A stretch of 64,000 nucleotides of DNA from an uncultured Opitutia bacterium (GCA_903862955.1 CAIPAH010000013.1:1-64000); one strand, 5' to 3'. Shown: positions 26,882 through 36,164, counted from the first letter of the stretch. Notes: generated by a model not told the origin, from the letters alone. Numbers and translations: made by a program.

Positions 26882-27640
26882 ATGAGCACCACCCTGCAGA
26901 ACCTGATTTCCGAAAAAGACCGCCAGCAGTTCCGTGACGAGGGCTATTTCGTCCTGCCCGGCGTCGTGCCTGCCGCGCACCTCGCCATGATGCGGGAGGT
27001 CTGCGGCGATTTCATAAAGACGTATGACGCCGAAATGGATGCCGCGGGTCAAACGCACCAGGGGATCAACATCAAGGGCAGCCGGTATTTCATCGCCAAC
27101 CGGCACAAAGGCACGCGGCTGGTGGAGTTCATCTACAGCGACCTGATGGCGGAGATCTGCCGCGCGACGTTGGGCGACAACGCCTACCTTTTCTGGGAGC
27201 AGTTCGTCGTGAAGGGCCCCGAGAAGGGCGCCAAGTTCAGCTGGCATCAGGATTCCGCCTACGTCGGCACGCCGCACCGGCCGTATATCACGTGCTGGGT
27301 GACGCTCGATGATGTGAGCGAGGCGAATGGCACGGTTTACCTGCTGCCGTATTCCCGCGCCGGCACGCGCGAGGTGGTGCCACACAAGGAAAATCCCGAG
27401 AGCCACGACATCGAGGGTTACTTCGGGTCCGACCCGGGCGATCCCGTGATCGTGCCTGCCGGCAGCATCGCGTGCTTTTCGAGCACCGTGCTGCACCGCA
27501 GCGGCTTCAACCGCACCCCGAATTGGCGCCGCGTTTACCTCCCGCAATATTCCGCCGAGCCCCTGCGCCGGCCGGACGGGAAACTGGTGGCGTTTGCGGA
27601 GCCGTTCCTCATCAACGGCGTGCGGCGCAACGGGGTGTGA
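26882..27640 (+). CDS. Phytanoyl-CoA dioxygenase (PhyH) family protein
   Basis: A 252-residue Fe(II)/2-oxoglutarate-dependent oxygenase. The metal triad is the H and D in FSWHQDSAYVG plus the distal His in TVLHRSGFNR. Bacterial members hydroxylate varied small molecules, and the substrate here cannot be predicted. The start at 26882 begins at MSTTLQNL, downstream of the palindromic repeats; the frame open from 26741 runs through repeat DNA. The stop codon lies one base from the next inverted repeat. Confidence 0.88.
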   Translation: MSTTLQNLISEKDRQQFRDEGYFVLPGVVPAAHLAMMREVCGDFIKTYDAEMDAAGQTHQGINIKGSRYFIANRHKGTRLVEFIYSDLMAEICRATLGDNAYLFWEQFVVKGPEKGAKFSWHQDSAYVGTPHRPYITCWVTLDDVSEANGTVYLLPYSRAGTREVVPHKENPESHDIEGYFGSDPGDPVIVPAGSIACFSSTVLHRSGFNRTPNWRRVYLPQYSAEPLRRPDGKLVAFAEPFLINGVRRNGV

Positions 27641-27641
27641 A

Positions 27642-27698
27642 GTAGCGCAGGCGTCCCGCCTGCATCCGGCGTGTTGGCAGGCGGGACGCCTGCGCTAC
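27642..27698. repeat. Perfect inverted repeat, 22-bp arms (copy 1)
   Basis: Bases 27642-27663 and 27677-27698 are perfect inverted copies, beginning gtagcgcaggcg, with a 13-base loop. A near-identical element with 23-bp arms occurs at 59734-59792, so it is a dispersed family. It begins one base after the PhyH stop codon and runs straight into the phosphofructokinase terminator. Confidence 0.9.
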
Positions 27699-27727
27699 AA
27701 AAAAGGCCGGTCCCGAGGGACCGGCCT
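27699..27727 (-). terminator. Intrinsic terminator of the phosphofructokinase gene
   Basis: On the minus strand an aggccggtcc stem, a 4-base loop and the matching arm are followed by six T residues (27704-27699), a textbook Rho-independent terminator 24 bp after the phosphofructokinase stop. On the plus strand the same stem is followed by tgaagttttt, so it may also stop transcripts from the PhyH gene. Confidence 0.85.
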
Positions 27728-27750
27728 GAAGTTTTTCGGCTGACGACGGC

Positions 27751-29007
27751 TCAGGCGACGTAGGCGGGGAGCGTCTTTTCGACGCGCACCTTGTCGAGGC
27801 GGGCAAACGCCGGCACGCCGTTGTCCTGCGGGACCACGACCTCGCCCTGGATCAGCGGTTGGGCGTAGCGGATGAACTGGAAGTTCATGCTCACGCCGTC
27901 CTCGTTGATCCATTCGCGGGGCAGCTTCTTGACGGTGTTGGCGACGTCCGCGAGCGGCGCGAGGCCGGTTTCGCAGGTGTAATGGTCGGCGTCACCACGC
28001 ACGAGCGTGATGAGCTTGTCGGTCTCGCCGTTGACGGCGGCCTTCACCGCGGCCTGGCCCACGAGGTAGGCCTCGTCGGCGTCGGTCTTGGAGGCGGCAT
28101 GCGCCGCGCTGCGCTGCATGAGGCCGGGGACGGAGAGGCGGGTCTTCACGCCGGGCAGGTTGGCCTCGACGAGCGACTTGATGAACTCGCCGGCGCCGCC
28201 GAGCTGGGCGTGGCCGAAAGCGTCGGTGGCGGGATCAGCCGAGACGTAATTGCCATCGGAGTCGGTCAGGCCCTCGGAGACCACGATCTGGCAGTATTTC
28301 TCGCGCTTGAGCACGCGGCGGATGTCCTCGAGACACTTTTCCTGGCTGAACGGGATCTCGGGGAGGTAAATCAGGTGCGGCGCGTCATGCGGCTGGTCGC
28401 GGCGCTTGGCGAGGGCGGTGCTGGCGGCGATCCAGCCGGCACTGCGGCCCATGACCTCGATGATGGAAACCAGGTCGCCGGCGCCCATCGACTCGTTGTC
28501 GGCGGCGAGTTCGCGGACGGTGGCGGCGAGGAATTTGGCGGTGCTGCCGTAGCCGGGGCAGTGGTCGGTGCCGGGGAGGTCATTGTCCACGGTCTTCGGC
28601 ACGCCGATGACGCGGAGCTCGTAACCGGCCGCGGCCGCGTGGGCGGAAATCTTCGCGGCGGTGTCCTGGGAGTCATTGCCCCCGATGTAGAAGAAGTAGC
28701 GGATGTTGTGGGCCTTGAGCACCTCGAGGATGCGGTCGAGGTCGGCCGGCTTCTTGAGCTTGAAGCGGCAGGTGCCGAGGGCGGCGCCGGGGGTATGCTT
28801 GAGGGCGCGGATCGACTGCTGCGACTCCGCGGCGAGGTCCACGAGGTCCTCCTGGAGGATGCCGAGCACGCCGTTGAGCGAACCATACACCTCCTCGATG
28901 CAATCGTGGTTCAGCGCCTCGGTGATGAGGCCCGCGACACTGGCGTTGATGACGGCGGTGGGGCCACCGGACTGGCCCACCAAAACATTTCCTGCGAGTT
29001 CAGCCAT
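27751..29007 (-). CDS. pfp: 6-phosphofructokinase, probably pyrophosphate-dependent
   Basis: A 418-residue glycolytic enzyme. The N-terminus NVLVGQSGGPTAVINAS and PKTVDNDLPGTDH place it in the phosphofructokinase superfamily. The diagnostic site is GGNDSQDT, with N where ATP-type enzymes have GDGS and typical PPi-types have GDDS, so an acidic second residue favours pyrophosphate as donor. PPi-dependent forms act reversibly, in both glycolysis and gluconeogenesis. The start at 29007 (MAELAGN) removes an unlikely upstream extension. A strong terminator follows it. Confidence 0.88.
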   Translation of the reverse strand: MAELAGNVLVGQSGGPTAVINASVAGLITEALNHDCIEEVYGSLNGVLGILQEDLVDLAAESQQSIRALKHTPGAALGTCRFKLKKPADLDRILEVLKAHNIRYFFYIGGNDSQDTAAKISAHAAAAGYELRVIGVPKTVDNDLPGTDHCPGYGSTAKFLAATVRELAADNESMGAGDLVSIIEVMGRSAGWIAASTALAKRRDQPHDAPHLIYLPEIPFSQEKCLEDIRRVLKREKYCQIVVSEGLTDSDGNYVSADPATDAFGHAQLGGAGEFIKSLVEANLPGVKTRLSVPGLMQRSAAHAASKTDADEAYLVGQAAVKAAVNGETDKLITLVRGDADHYTCETGLAPLADVANTVKKLPREWINEDGVSMNFQFIRYAQPLIQGEVVVPQDNGVPAFARLDKVRVEKTLPAYVA

Positions 29008-29176
29008 GACAGTATGAATAAAGGGTTGGAAACAACGTGAACGGGAAAGAAAGCCGGTCGCGCGCAGGAGATGCAAACCCAATTTTCGACCGCGGAAGAC
29101 CGGGAGTCGCGAACCGGTGCTTTCCCGATCCGGATCGCGGAAGCGCGGAGGACTCGCCCTACCTCCGCGCCTGACC

Positions 29177-30610
29177 TCACAGCAGCCGCGCAGGCTTGTA
29201 GTCGGACGAGCCCTTCATGCGCTTGGCGAGCGGTTTCACCTCAGCGAGGAACGCATCCACTTGGTGAGGCGCGGCGCCGACGAAGCGGGCGTTCTCGGAC
29301 AAAATCGCCTGCAGCGCCTTCTTGCCGAGGCCGACGCGCTTGTCGCCGGCGAGGCGGCCGAGCAGGTCGGCGTCGCCGCCGCCCGAGCGCAGCGCCTTGG
29401 CCGCAGCGAGCGCATGCTCCTTGATGGCCTCGTGCGCGGTCTCGCGCCCGGCGCCGTGCTTCACGGCTTCCATCAGGATCGTCGTCGTGGCGAGGAAGGG
29501 CAGATTGCGCTCGTTTTCCGCCGCGATCGTGGCGGGAAACACCTCCATCTGGCGCAGCACGGTCAGGTAGGTTTCCAGCAAACCGTCGAGGGCGTAGAAT
29601 GCATCGGGCAGCGCCACGCGGCGCACGACGGAGCAGGACACGTCGCCCTCGTTCCACTGGCTGCCGGCGAGCGTGGCGGTCATGGTGACGTAGCCGCTGA
29701 TCACGGTCGAAAAGCCGCAAATGCGCTCGCAGTTGCGGGCGTTGACCTTGTGCGGCATCGCGGACGAGCCCACCTGGCCTTCCTGGAAACCCTCGGTCAG
29801 CAGGCCCGCGCCGGCCATGAGCCGCAGCGTGGTCGCGCAACTGGCGGCCGCGGCGCCGACCTGGTGGAGGGCGGTGACGACGTCAAAGTCGAGGCTGCGC
29901 GGGTAAACCTGGCCGACCGCGTCGAGCGAGGCATGGAAACCGAGGTGCTTCAGCACGCGCGACTCGAGCAGGTCCACCTTGGCGGCGTCGCCGCCCAGCA
30001 GCGTGAGCTGGTCGAGCTGGGTGCCAACGGCGCCCTTGAGTCCGCGCACGGGGTAGCGCGCGATGAGTTCATCGAGCCGGGCGAACGCGACGAGCATTTC
30101 CTGGCCGAACATCGCGAGGCGCTTGCCGAGCGTCGTGGGCTGCGCCGGCACGTTGTGCGTGCGCCCCGTGATCATCAGGTCGCGGTGCGCCTCGGCCTGG
30201 CGGCCCAGCGCGAGGAGGGCGGCGGCGGCCTTGAATTGGACGACTTTCAGCGCGCGGAGGATCTGCAGCTGCTCGACGTTTTCCGTCAGGTCGCGGCTGG
30301 TGAGCCCGAGGTGAATGAACTGGCGCTTGGCGAGGTCGGAGAACTCCTCGATGCGCGCCTTCACGTCGTGCAGCGTCACGCGCTCGCGCTTGGCGATGGA
30401 CGCCAGGTCGATCTGGTCCTTCACCTTCTCGTAATCCTTGATGGCGTCGGCCGGGATCGGCACACCGAGGTCGCGCTGGGCCTTCATCACCGCGATCCAG
30501 AAATCGCGTTCGAGGGCCACGCGGCCGTGCTGCGACCAGATGTCCTTCATGGCGGCCGAGGCGTAACGCTCGGCGAGGACGTTGGGAATGGCGGCGGGGG
30601 AGTCGTTCAC
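29177..30610 (-). CDS. purB: Adenylosuccinate lyase
   Basis: A 477-residue fumarase-superfamily enzyme for two purine steps: SAICAR to AICAR and adenylosuccinate to AMP, releasing fumarate. The signature loop GSSAMPHKVN is present with its catalytic Ser, and TSRDLTENVEQ carries the other conserved region. It starts with GTG at 30610 (MNDSPAAI). It is downstream of ppnP but separated by a 168-bp repeat-bearing gap, so probably has its own promoter. Confidence 0.94.
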   Translation of the reverse strand: MNDSPAAIPNVLAERYASAAMKDIWSQHGRVALERDFWIAVMKAQRDLGVPIPADAIKDYEKVKDQIDLASIAKRERVTLHDVKARIEEFSDLAKRQFIHLGLTSRDLTENVEQLQILRALKVVQFKAAAALLALGRQAEAHRDLMITGRTHNVPAQPTTLGKRLAMFGQEMLVAFARLDELIARYPVRGLKGAVGTQLDQLTLLGGDAAKVDLLESRVLKHLGFHASLDAVGQVYPRSLDFDVVTALHQVGAAAASCATTLRLMAGAGLLTEGFQEGQVGSSAMPHKVNARNCERICGFSTVISGYVTMTATLAGSQWNEGDVSCSVVRRVALPDAFYALDGLLETYLTVLRQMEVFPATIAAENERNLPFLATTTILMEAVKHGAGRETAHEAIKEHALAAAKALRSGGGDADLLGRLAGDKRVGLGKKALQAILSENARFVGAAPHQVDAFLAEVKPLAKRMKGSSDYKPARLL

Positions 30611-30674
30611 GGCGAAAGCGATTCAGTAAGCAGGCAGCCCAGCAGATGCCAATGGCAAAGGCAGTCGGCGGATC

Positions 30675-30770
30675 GCCCGCGAATCACACGAATGGGCGCA
30701 AATAACCTGACCAAGGCACCCTGATTGGATGCTCAGGAACCATCCGCGAAGATTCGCGCCATTCGCGGGC
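30675..30770. repeat. Dispersed cgcgaat inverted repeat (copy 1)
   Basis: The element opens with gcccgcgaatcacacgaat and closes with attcgcgccattcgcgggc, so the ends are inverted with an unrelated centre. Related elements lie at 36188-36278, 54692-54790 and 63772-63876. It fills most of the purB-ppnP gap. Confidence 0.8.
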
Positions 30771-30778
30771 AACCTGCC

Positions 30779-31105
30779 TCAGAGGAACGTGCAGATGTAT
30801 TCGCAGAGGCCGCGTTTCACCTCGATGGTGAAGCCCGAGTTGGCGGGGACCTCGAACATCTGGCTGCCGGCGTAGTCCTCGGTGTCGGTCTGGCCGTCGA
30901 GCGTCACGAGGCAGTTGCCCGCGACGATTTCCATGCGCTCGGCGGCGTCCGTCTTGAAGTGGAACGAGCCCGGGTAGATCAGGCCGAGGGTCTTCTTCGC
31001 GCCGTTGGCGAACAGGACGGTGTGGCTGACGACCTTGCCGTCGAAATAGACGTTGGCCTTGGTGACGACGTTGACGCCGGAAAATTGGACGGGATGGGCG
31101 GACAT
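30779..31105 (-). CDS. ppnP: Pyrimidine/purine nucleoside phosphorylase (PpnP, DUF1255)
   Basis: A 108-residue single-domain cupin. The sequence matches the YaiE/PpnP family over its whole length: KANVYFDGKVVSH, LGLIYPGSFHF, E-R-M-E-I near the middle, and the FEVPANSGF core. E. coli PpnP phosphorolyses many nucleosides to the base and ribose-1-phosphate. Location beside purB fits purine salvage, although the two genes are not tightly spaced. Confidence 0.9.
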   Translation of the reverse strand: MSAHPVQFSGVNVVTKANVYFDGKVVSHTVLFANGAKKTLGLIYPGSFHFKTDAAERMEIVAGNCLVTLDGQTDTEDYAGSQMFEVPANSGFTIEVKRGLCEYICTFL

Positions 31106-31154
31106 GCGGGTAGGAAAATTGGGCGCGAAGAGGGAGGCAAGGCTGGGTTGCAGC

Positions 31155-32249
31155 TCAACCTGCCAGGCAGCGCACCGTCATCTCGCGGAGGACTTCCTCC
31201 TGCTCGTGTGGGCGCTGGATGATTTCCTCGAAGGCGGTGATCAACTCCTGCTGGTTGTCGATCAGCCGGCGAAGGGTGGGGAGCTTCGCGCTGCCGGCCA
31301 GCTTGCCGAGATACCACGGGTTCTGCGTGAAGACGTTGTAGGAGCTCTTCTCGGTCACGCCGACGAACTTGGCCGCATGCGCCGCCGCGGCGCGCGGCAG
31401 GCCGTCGAGACCGCGCGGGCCGACCTTGACCTCGCCGGCGTCCACGAGCGCGCGCACCTGCAGGAGGATGCGGTTGCGATTCTGCAGCGCGGAAATCACG
31501 GGCCGGGCGTCACCGCCGGCGAAGAAATGCCGCTGCAGCGCGGCGAGCGTCCATTTGAGGTCGCCGCTGAAAAACGACTCCGCCGCCTCGAAGAAATCGC
31601 CCTCGGCGACGTTCGGCGTGAGCTCGGCGACGTGGGTGTCCTGGATCGTCTCGCCCTCGCCGACGTAGGTGGCGAGCTTGCGGACCTCCTCGACGAGCAG
31701 CCGGGTGTTCGCGCCGACCTTGGCGAGCAGCAGGCGCGCGGCGTCGGGGGAAAGCGTGGCGCCGACGGCCTTCGCCTCGGCCAGGATGACGCCCTCGAGC
31801 GCCTCGCCGTCGCCGTCCCCGCCGCCGACGAGGACAAAGTCGGCGTGCTTCTCGCACCACTTGGGAAAGGAGCGCCGGCGATCGATGGGCGCGGCGGTGA
31901 TCAGCACGGTGGCGTCGGCGGGATTCACCGATTCGAGCAGCTGTTGCAGGTCCTCGACGAGCTTGAGCGTGCTCTCGGCCCGGCCGGTCACGGTGTCGGC
32001 GAGGAAATTGACATCCTTCAGCCAGATCACGCGCTGGCCGCCGAACATGGACACGGTCTGCACGCTCTCGCGGAAGCGGTTGATGGCGTCCTCGACCTCC
32101 CCGACGTTCCCGGCGAAGCCGCTCAGCACCTCGCGGGAAAACTCATCCGTCAGCCCGGCCGCGAGCGTGTTGAAACGTGCCTGACCGAGCCGGCCGACGA
32201 GGAAATCGTCCGCGCCGCAAATGAAGGTGAAATTTTTGTCCGCCGGCAT
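31155..32249 (-). CDS. holA: DNA polymerase III delta subunit
   Basis: A 364-residue clamp-loader subunit that opens the sliding clamp. The layout matches HolA: an N-terminal segment FTFICGADDFLVGRL, a region giving VIWLKDVNFL, then a lid and a C-terminal collar with FFEAAESFFSGD and the LGKLAGSA segment. The frame is open far upstream but runs antisense through arnT; the ATG at 32249 gives the correct family start. It is divergent from arnT with a 90-bp gap. Confidence 0.88.
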   Translation of the reverse strand: MPADKNFTFICGADDFLVGRLGQARFNTLAAGLTDEFSREVLSGFAGNVGEVEDAINRFRESVQTVSMFGGQRVIWLKDVNFLADTVTGRAESTLKLVEDLQQLLESVNPADATVLITAAPIDRRRSFPKWCEKHADFVLVGGGDGDGEALEGVILAEAKAVGATLSPDAARLLLAKVGANTRLLVEEVRKLATYVGEGETIQDTHVAELTPNVAEGDFFEAAESFFSGDLKWTLAALQRHFFAGGDARPVISALQNRNRILLQVRALVDAGEVKVGPRGLDGLPRAAAAHAAKFVGVTEKSSYNVFTQNPWYLGKLAGSAKLPTLRRLIDNQQELITAFEEIIQRPHEQEEVLREMTVRCLAG

Positions 32250-32339
32250 CCGGGCTGATAAGGTCGCGAAGCGCGGCCGGGCGCACGAAAAAAATCGCCA
32301 CGCCCGGGGCCGGCGGCGAGGCTGGCCCGGCATTCCCGC

Positions 32340-34022
32340 ATGGTTCCCCCGGAAACTTCCTCGTGGCGTCGCGACCTCCTGTGGCTCGTGGTGGCCTTTG
32401 CCCTGCTCTACGGCTTCCGGCTGGGCAGCTACCCGCTCGGGCCGGGTGACGAGGGGCGTTACGCCGAGGTGCCGCGCGAGATGCTGGCGAGCGGCGACTG
32501 GGTGATCCCGCGGCTCAACGATGTCTATTATTTCGAGAAGCCGCCGCTGATGTATTGGCTCACGGCGATGTCGGAGTCCGTCTTCGGCCTGAACGCCTGG
32601 GCGGTCCGGTTCGTGCCAGCGATGCTCGCGCTGGGCGGCGTGCTGCTGACCTACGCGGCGGCGCGGCGGCTGCATGGCCGCGATGCGGGGGTGGCGTCGG
32701 CGGTGGTGCTCGGGACCTCGCTGCTGTATTTCGCGCTTGGGCGGCTGCCGCTGCTGGACATGGGCCTGACGGTGCTGATGAGCGCCACGCTGTTTTGCTT
32801 CCTGCTCGGCGTGCGTGAGCCGCCCGGGGCGCGCCGCCGCTGGCTGTTTTACGGGCTCTATGCGAGCGCGGCGCTGGCGACGCTGACGAAGGGCCTGGTC
32901 GGTTTCCTCGTCGCGGGCGCGGTGATGTTCCTTTGGCTGCTGATTTTCAACCAGTGGAAGCGGCTGCGTCCGCTGCACCTGCCGACCGGCATCCTGGTCT
33001 TCCTCGCCATCGCCCTGCCGTGGCACCTGCTCGCGGCGGCGCGCGCCGATACTTGGGCCCACCGTTACCTCGTGGTGGAGCACTTCGAGCGGTTTTTCAC
33101 GCCGATGGCGAAGCGTCCGGGCGCGTGGTATTACTACATTCCCGTCGTGCTGGGGGGCCTGATTCCGTGGATGCCCTGCCTGTTTCCGGCGTTGCGCGAC
33201 CGGTTGCGCGGCGGCTGGGCGGCGCGGGACCGGAATGCGGACGCGTGGTTCCTGGTGACGTGGGTCGGGTTTGTCTTCCTGTTTTTCTCCAAGTCGCAGT
33301 CGAAGCTCGTCCCCTACATCCTGCCGGTGTTTCCCGCGCTGGCGGTGCTGATCGGCGCGTGGCTGGCGGACGCGATGCGCGCGCCGGACGGCGGGCAGCG
33401 GCTGCGGAACAGCCTCCGCGTGGTGACGTTCCTTTGCGGCCTGCTGGCGTTTGCACTGGTCGCGGCCGTGCTGGCACCCGGGCTGGTGAAACTTGACGTG
33501 GCGCAGGCGGTGGTGCTCCGGCCGCTGGCTTTCGTGATGGCGGGCGCACTGGTGATTGGTGGCGTCGCAGCTCCGCTGCTCGCGCGCATCCGCGGCGCGG
33601 CGGCGGCGGTGGCTGCGCTGGCGGTGATGATGGCGGTGTTTTTCGGGACGCTGTTGTTCGCGGCGCCGACGCTGAACAAGCCCAGCACGCAGGCGCTGGC
33701 GCAGATCGTGGTGGCGCAGGCGCGGCCGGGGGACCGCGTGTTCCATTACCACGGGTTCTTCCACGATTTTACGTTTTACGCCCAGCGCACCGTCGGGCTG
33801 GTCGATTACAAGGACGAGCTGGAGCTGGAGGAGGACGCCGCGGCGCGGACCAGTGGCCGGTTCATCAACGAAAGGGAATTTCGCCAGCAATGGAACCAAG
33901 CGACCCGGCTGTGGGTCGTGGCCAAGAAGCGGGACGTCAAAGCGCTGTTCGCCGACGCGGCGTTCCGTTATCATTTGCTCGGCGAAACCGAGGACTATTA
34001 CCTCTTCAGCAACCAGCCCTGA
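32340..34022 (+). CDS. arnT: ArnT-like glycosyltransferase (lipid A L-Ara4N transferase)
   Basis: A 560-residue GT-C membrane enzyme with about 12 membrane segments. The first periplasmic loop holds GPGDEGRYAEVPREML, whose acidic residues are catalytic in ArnT, and YYFEKPPLMYWL follows. A soluble C-terminal domain (from about 445) is typical. It transfers 4-amino-4-deoxy-L-arabinose from undecaprenyl phosphate to lipid A. The call over a generic PMT protein rests on the arnBCAD genes directly downstream; arnB starts one base after its stop. Confidence 0.9.
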   Translation: MVPPETSSWRRDLLWLVVAFALLYGFRLGSYPLGPGDEGRYAEVPREMLASGDWVIPRLNDVYYFEKPPLMYWLTAMSESVFGLNAWAVRFVPAMLALGGVLLTYAAARRLHGRDAGVASAVVLGTSLLYFALGRLPLLDMGLTVLMSATLFCFLLGVREPPGARRRWLFYGLYASAALATLTKGLVGFLVAGAVMFLWLLIFNQWKRLRPLHLPTGILVFLAIALPWHLLAAARADTWAHRYLVVEHFERFFTPMAKRPGAWYYYIPVVLGGLIPWMPCLFPALRDRLRGGWAARDRNADAWFLVTWVGFVFLFFSKSQSKLVPYILPVFPALAVLIGAWLADAMRAPDGGQRLRNSLRVVTFLCGLLAFALVAAVLAPGLVKLDVAQAVVLRPLAFVMAGALVIGGVAAPLLARIRGAAAAVAALAVMMAVFFGTLLFAAPTLNKPSTQALAQIVVAQARPGDRVFHYHGFFHDFTFYAQRTVGLVDYKDELELEEDAAARTSGRFINEREFRQQWNQATRLWVVAKKRDVKALFADAAFRYHLLGETEDYYLFSNQP

Positions 34023-34023
34023 C

Positions 34024-35220
34024 ATGTCCGCCTCCACCCGTCCTGCGCCCGCCGACCGGGCCGTTGCCACCGCCGCGACTTTGCCGCCGCTGCCGTTCAC
34101 GCGGCCGATCATCGACGAGGAGACGATCGCGGGCGTCGTCGAGGTGCTGCGCTCGGGCTGGATCACATCCGGGCCGAAGGTGAAGGAGTTCGAGGCCAAG
34201 CTGTCCGAATTCTGCGGCGGCCGGCCGGTGCGGGCTTTCAATTCCGGCACGTGCACGATGGAGATCGCGCTCCGCATTGCGGGCATCGGCCCGGGCGACG
34301 AGGTCATCACCACGCCGCTGTCCTGGGTCGCGACCAGCAATGTTATCCTCGAGGTGGGGGCGCGGCCGGTTTACGTCGATATCGACCCGGTGACGCGGAA
34401 TATCGACCTCAACCGGGTCGAGGCCGCCATCACGCCGAAGACGCGCGCGATCCTGCCAGTCGATTTGGCCGGCCTGCCCGTGGACCGCGACCGGCTGCAC
34501 GCCATCGCGAAAAAGCACAAGCTGCGCGTGATCGAGGACGCCGCGCAGTCGTTCGGCAGCACGTGGAAGGGCAAGCGCATCGGTTCGTTTGGCGACTTCG
34601 TTTCGTTCAGTTTTCACCCGAACAAGAACGTCACCTCGATCGAGGGTGGCTGCCTGGTGCTGAACAACGAGCAGGAGGCAAAACTCGCCGAGCAATACCG
34701 CCTGCAGGGCGTGGTCCGCACGGGCTACGACGGCATGGAAGTCGAGCTGGTGGGCGGGAAGTTCAACCTCACGGACGTCGCCGCGCGCGTGGGTCTTGGC
34801 CAGTTGCCGCACTTGGACGCGTTCAATGCCAAGCGGGCCGAGTTGGTGAAGATCTATTTCGAACTGCTCGACACGCCGGCGAACCGCGCGCTCGGGCTGA
34901 AGCTGCCGGTGGCGGATTTCACGAACACGAACTGGCACATGTTTCAGGTCGTGCTGCCCGAGGAGAAACTGACCATCAAGCGTGCCGGTGTGATGGAGCG
35001 GCTGCTGGCGGCGGGCATCGGCTGTCAGGTGCATTACCCGGCGATCCACCTTTTCGCGCTCTATCGCCGGCTGGGCTGGAAGGACGGCGACTATCCGCTG
35101 GCCGAGTATGTCGGCCGCAACATCCTGACGATCCCGCTTTTCCCCGCCATGAACCGCGCCGACGTGGTGCGCGTCGTCGACACCCTGACCGCCATTCTCC
35201 GCGCCCACCAAAAAGCATGA
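34024..35220 (+). CDS. arnB: UDP-Ara4N aminotransferase ArnB
   Basis: A 398-residue DegT/DnrJ/EryC1 PLP enzyme that converts UDP-4-keto-L-arabinose to UDP-L-Ara4N using glutamate. SFHPNKNVTSIEGG contains the PLP lysine, and FNSGTCTMEIAL and VIEDAAQSFGS are family motifs. The ATG at 34024 lies one base after the arnT stop; the frame open from 33853 is within arnT. Its stop overlaps the arnC start (ATGA). A first stretch of about 18 residues is low-complexity. Confidence 0.92.
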   Translation: MSASTRPAPADRAVATAATLPPLPFTRPIIDEETIAGVVEVLRSGWITSGPKVKEFEAKLSEFCGGRPVRAFNSGTCTMEIALRIAGIGPGDEVITTPLSWVATSNVILEVGARPVYVDIDPVTRNIDLNRVEAAITPKTRAILPVDLAGLPVDRDRLHAIAKKHKLRVIEDAAQSFGSTWKGKRIGSFGDFVSFSFHPNKNVTSIEGGCLVLNNEQEAKLAEQYRLQGVVRTGYDGMEVELVGGKFNLTDVAARVGLGQLPHLDAFNAKRAELVKIYFELLDTPANRALGLKLPVADFTNTNWHMFQVVLPEEKLTIKRAGVMERLLAAGIGCQVHYPAIHLFALYRRLGWKDGDYPLAEYVGRNILTIPLFPAMNRADVVRVVDTLTAILRAHQKA

Positions 35221-36164
35221 GCACTGTGCCCAACATTCCGCTCTCGGTCGTCATCCCCGTTTACAACGAGGAGCTGAACCTGCCCACGCTGTTCGCGCGG
35301 CTGTATCCGGTGCTCGACGGGCTCGGGCGGCGCTACGAAGTCATCTTCACCAACGACGGCTCGCACGACCGCTCGATCGAGCTGCTGCAAGAGCAGCATG
35401 TCAAGCGGCCCGACGTGACGCGGGTCATCGATTTCAACGCCAACTATGGCCAGCACATGGCGATCATGGCGGCGTTCGAGCGCGTGCGCGGCGACGTGAT
35501 CCTCACGCTCGACGCCGACCTGCAGAACCCGCCGGAGGAAATTCCGAAGCTCCTCGAGAAGATCGCTGCCGGGCACGACTACGTCGGCGGCTACCGGCTG
35601 AACCGGCAGGATTCGTTCTTCCGCACGTATGCTTCGAAGCTGATCAACTTCGTCCGCGAGAAGACCACCAGCATCGAGATGACGGATCAGGGCTGCATGC
35701 TGCGCGCGTATTCGCGGCAGGTGATCGACGCGATCGTGCGCAGCGGCGCGATCAACACCTTCATCCCGGCGCTGGCCTACAGTTTTGCGAGCAACCCGGC
35801 GGAAGTCGGCGTGAAGCACGAGGAGCGGCACGCAGGCGTGTCGAACTACTCGTTTTACGCGCTGATCCGGCTGAATTTTGACCTGATCACGGGATTCTCC
35901 CTCGCGCCGTTGCAGGTCTTCACGATGTTCGCCGGCCTCTGCTCGGCGGGCAGCCTGGTGCTCGTGCTGGTGCTGGCCTACATGCGCATTTTCCTGAACG
36001 ACAACACCAATGGCGTTTTCACCCTCTTCGGCATCGTGTTCTTCCTGCTCAGCGTGGCGATGGTCGGCATCGGCCTGATCGGCGAATACGTCGGCCGCAC
36101 CTACCAGGTGGTACGCGCGCGGCAGAAGTATTTCGTGAAACGGATTCTGGAGACGAAGGAGTGA
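35217..36164 (+). CDS. arnC: Undecaprenyl-phosphate Ara4FN transferase ArnC
   Basis: A 315-residue GT2 enzyme that places the formylated amino sugar on undecaprenyl phosphate at the cytoplasmic face. SVVIPVYNEELNLP starts the fold, LTLDADLQNPPEE holds the metal-binding DXD-type site, and GGYRLNRQDSFFRTYASKL is close to ArnC. Two C-terminal membrane helices (about 228-255 and 265-290) anchor it. It overlaps arnB by 4 bp. The following gap to the formyltransferase gene is occupied by a repeat. Confidence 0.92.
   Translation: MSTVPNIPLSVVIPVYNEELNLPTLFARLYPVLDGLGRRYEVIFTNDGSHDRSIELLQEQHVKRPDVTRVIDFNANYGQHMAIMAAFERVRGDVILTLDADLQNPPEEIPKLLEKIAAGHDYVGGYRLNRQDSFFRTYASKLINFVREKTTSIEMTDQGCMLRAYSRQVIDAIVRSGAINTFIPALAYSFASNPAEVGVKHEERHAGVSNYSFYALIRLNFDLITGFSLAPLQVFTMFAGLCSAGSLVLVLVLAYMRIFLNDNTNGVFTLFGIVFFLLSVAMVGIGLIGEYVGRTYQVVRARQKYFVKRILETKE

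Noticed and set aside
32250-34340. Upstream extension of the holA reading frame through arnT
   Set aside because: It is rich in Arg, Gln and His with no family similarity, and lies opposite arnT; the HolA N-terminus is at 32249.
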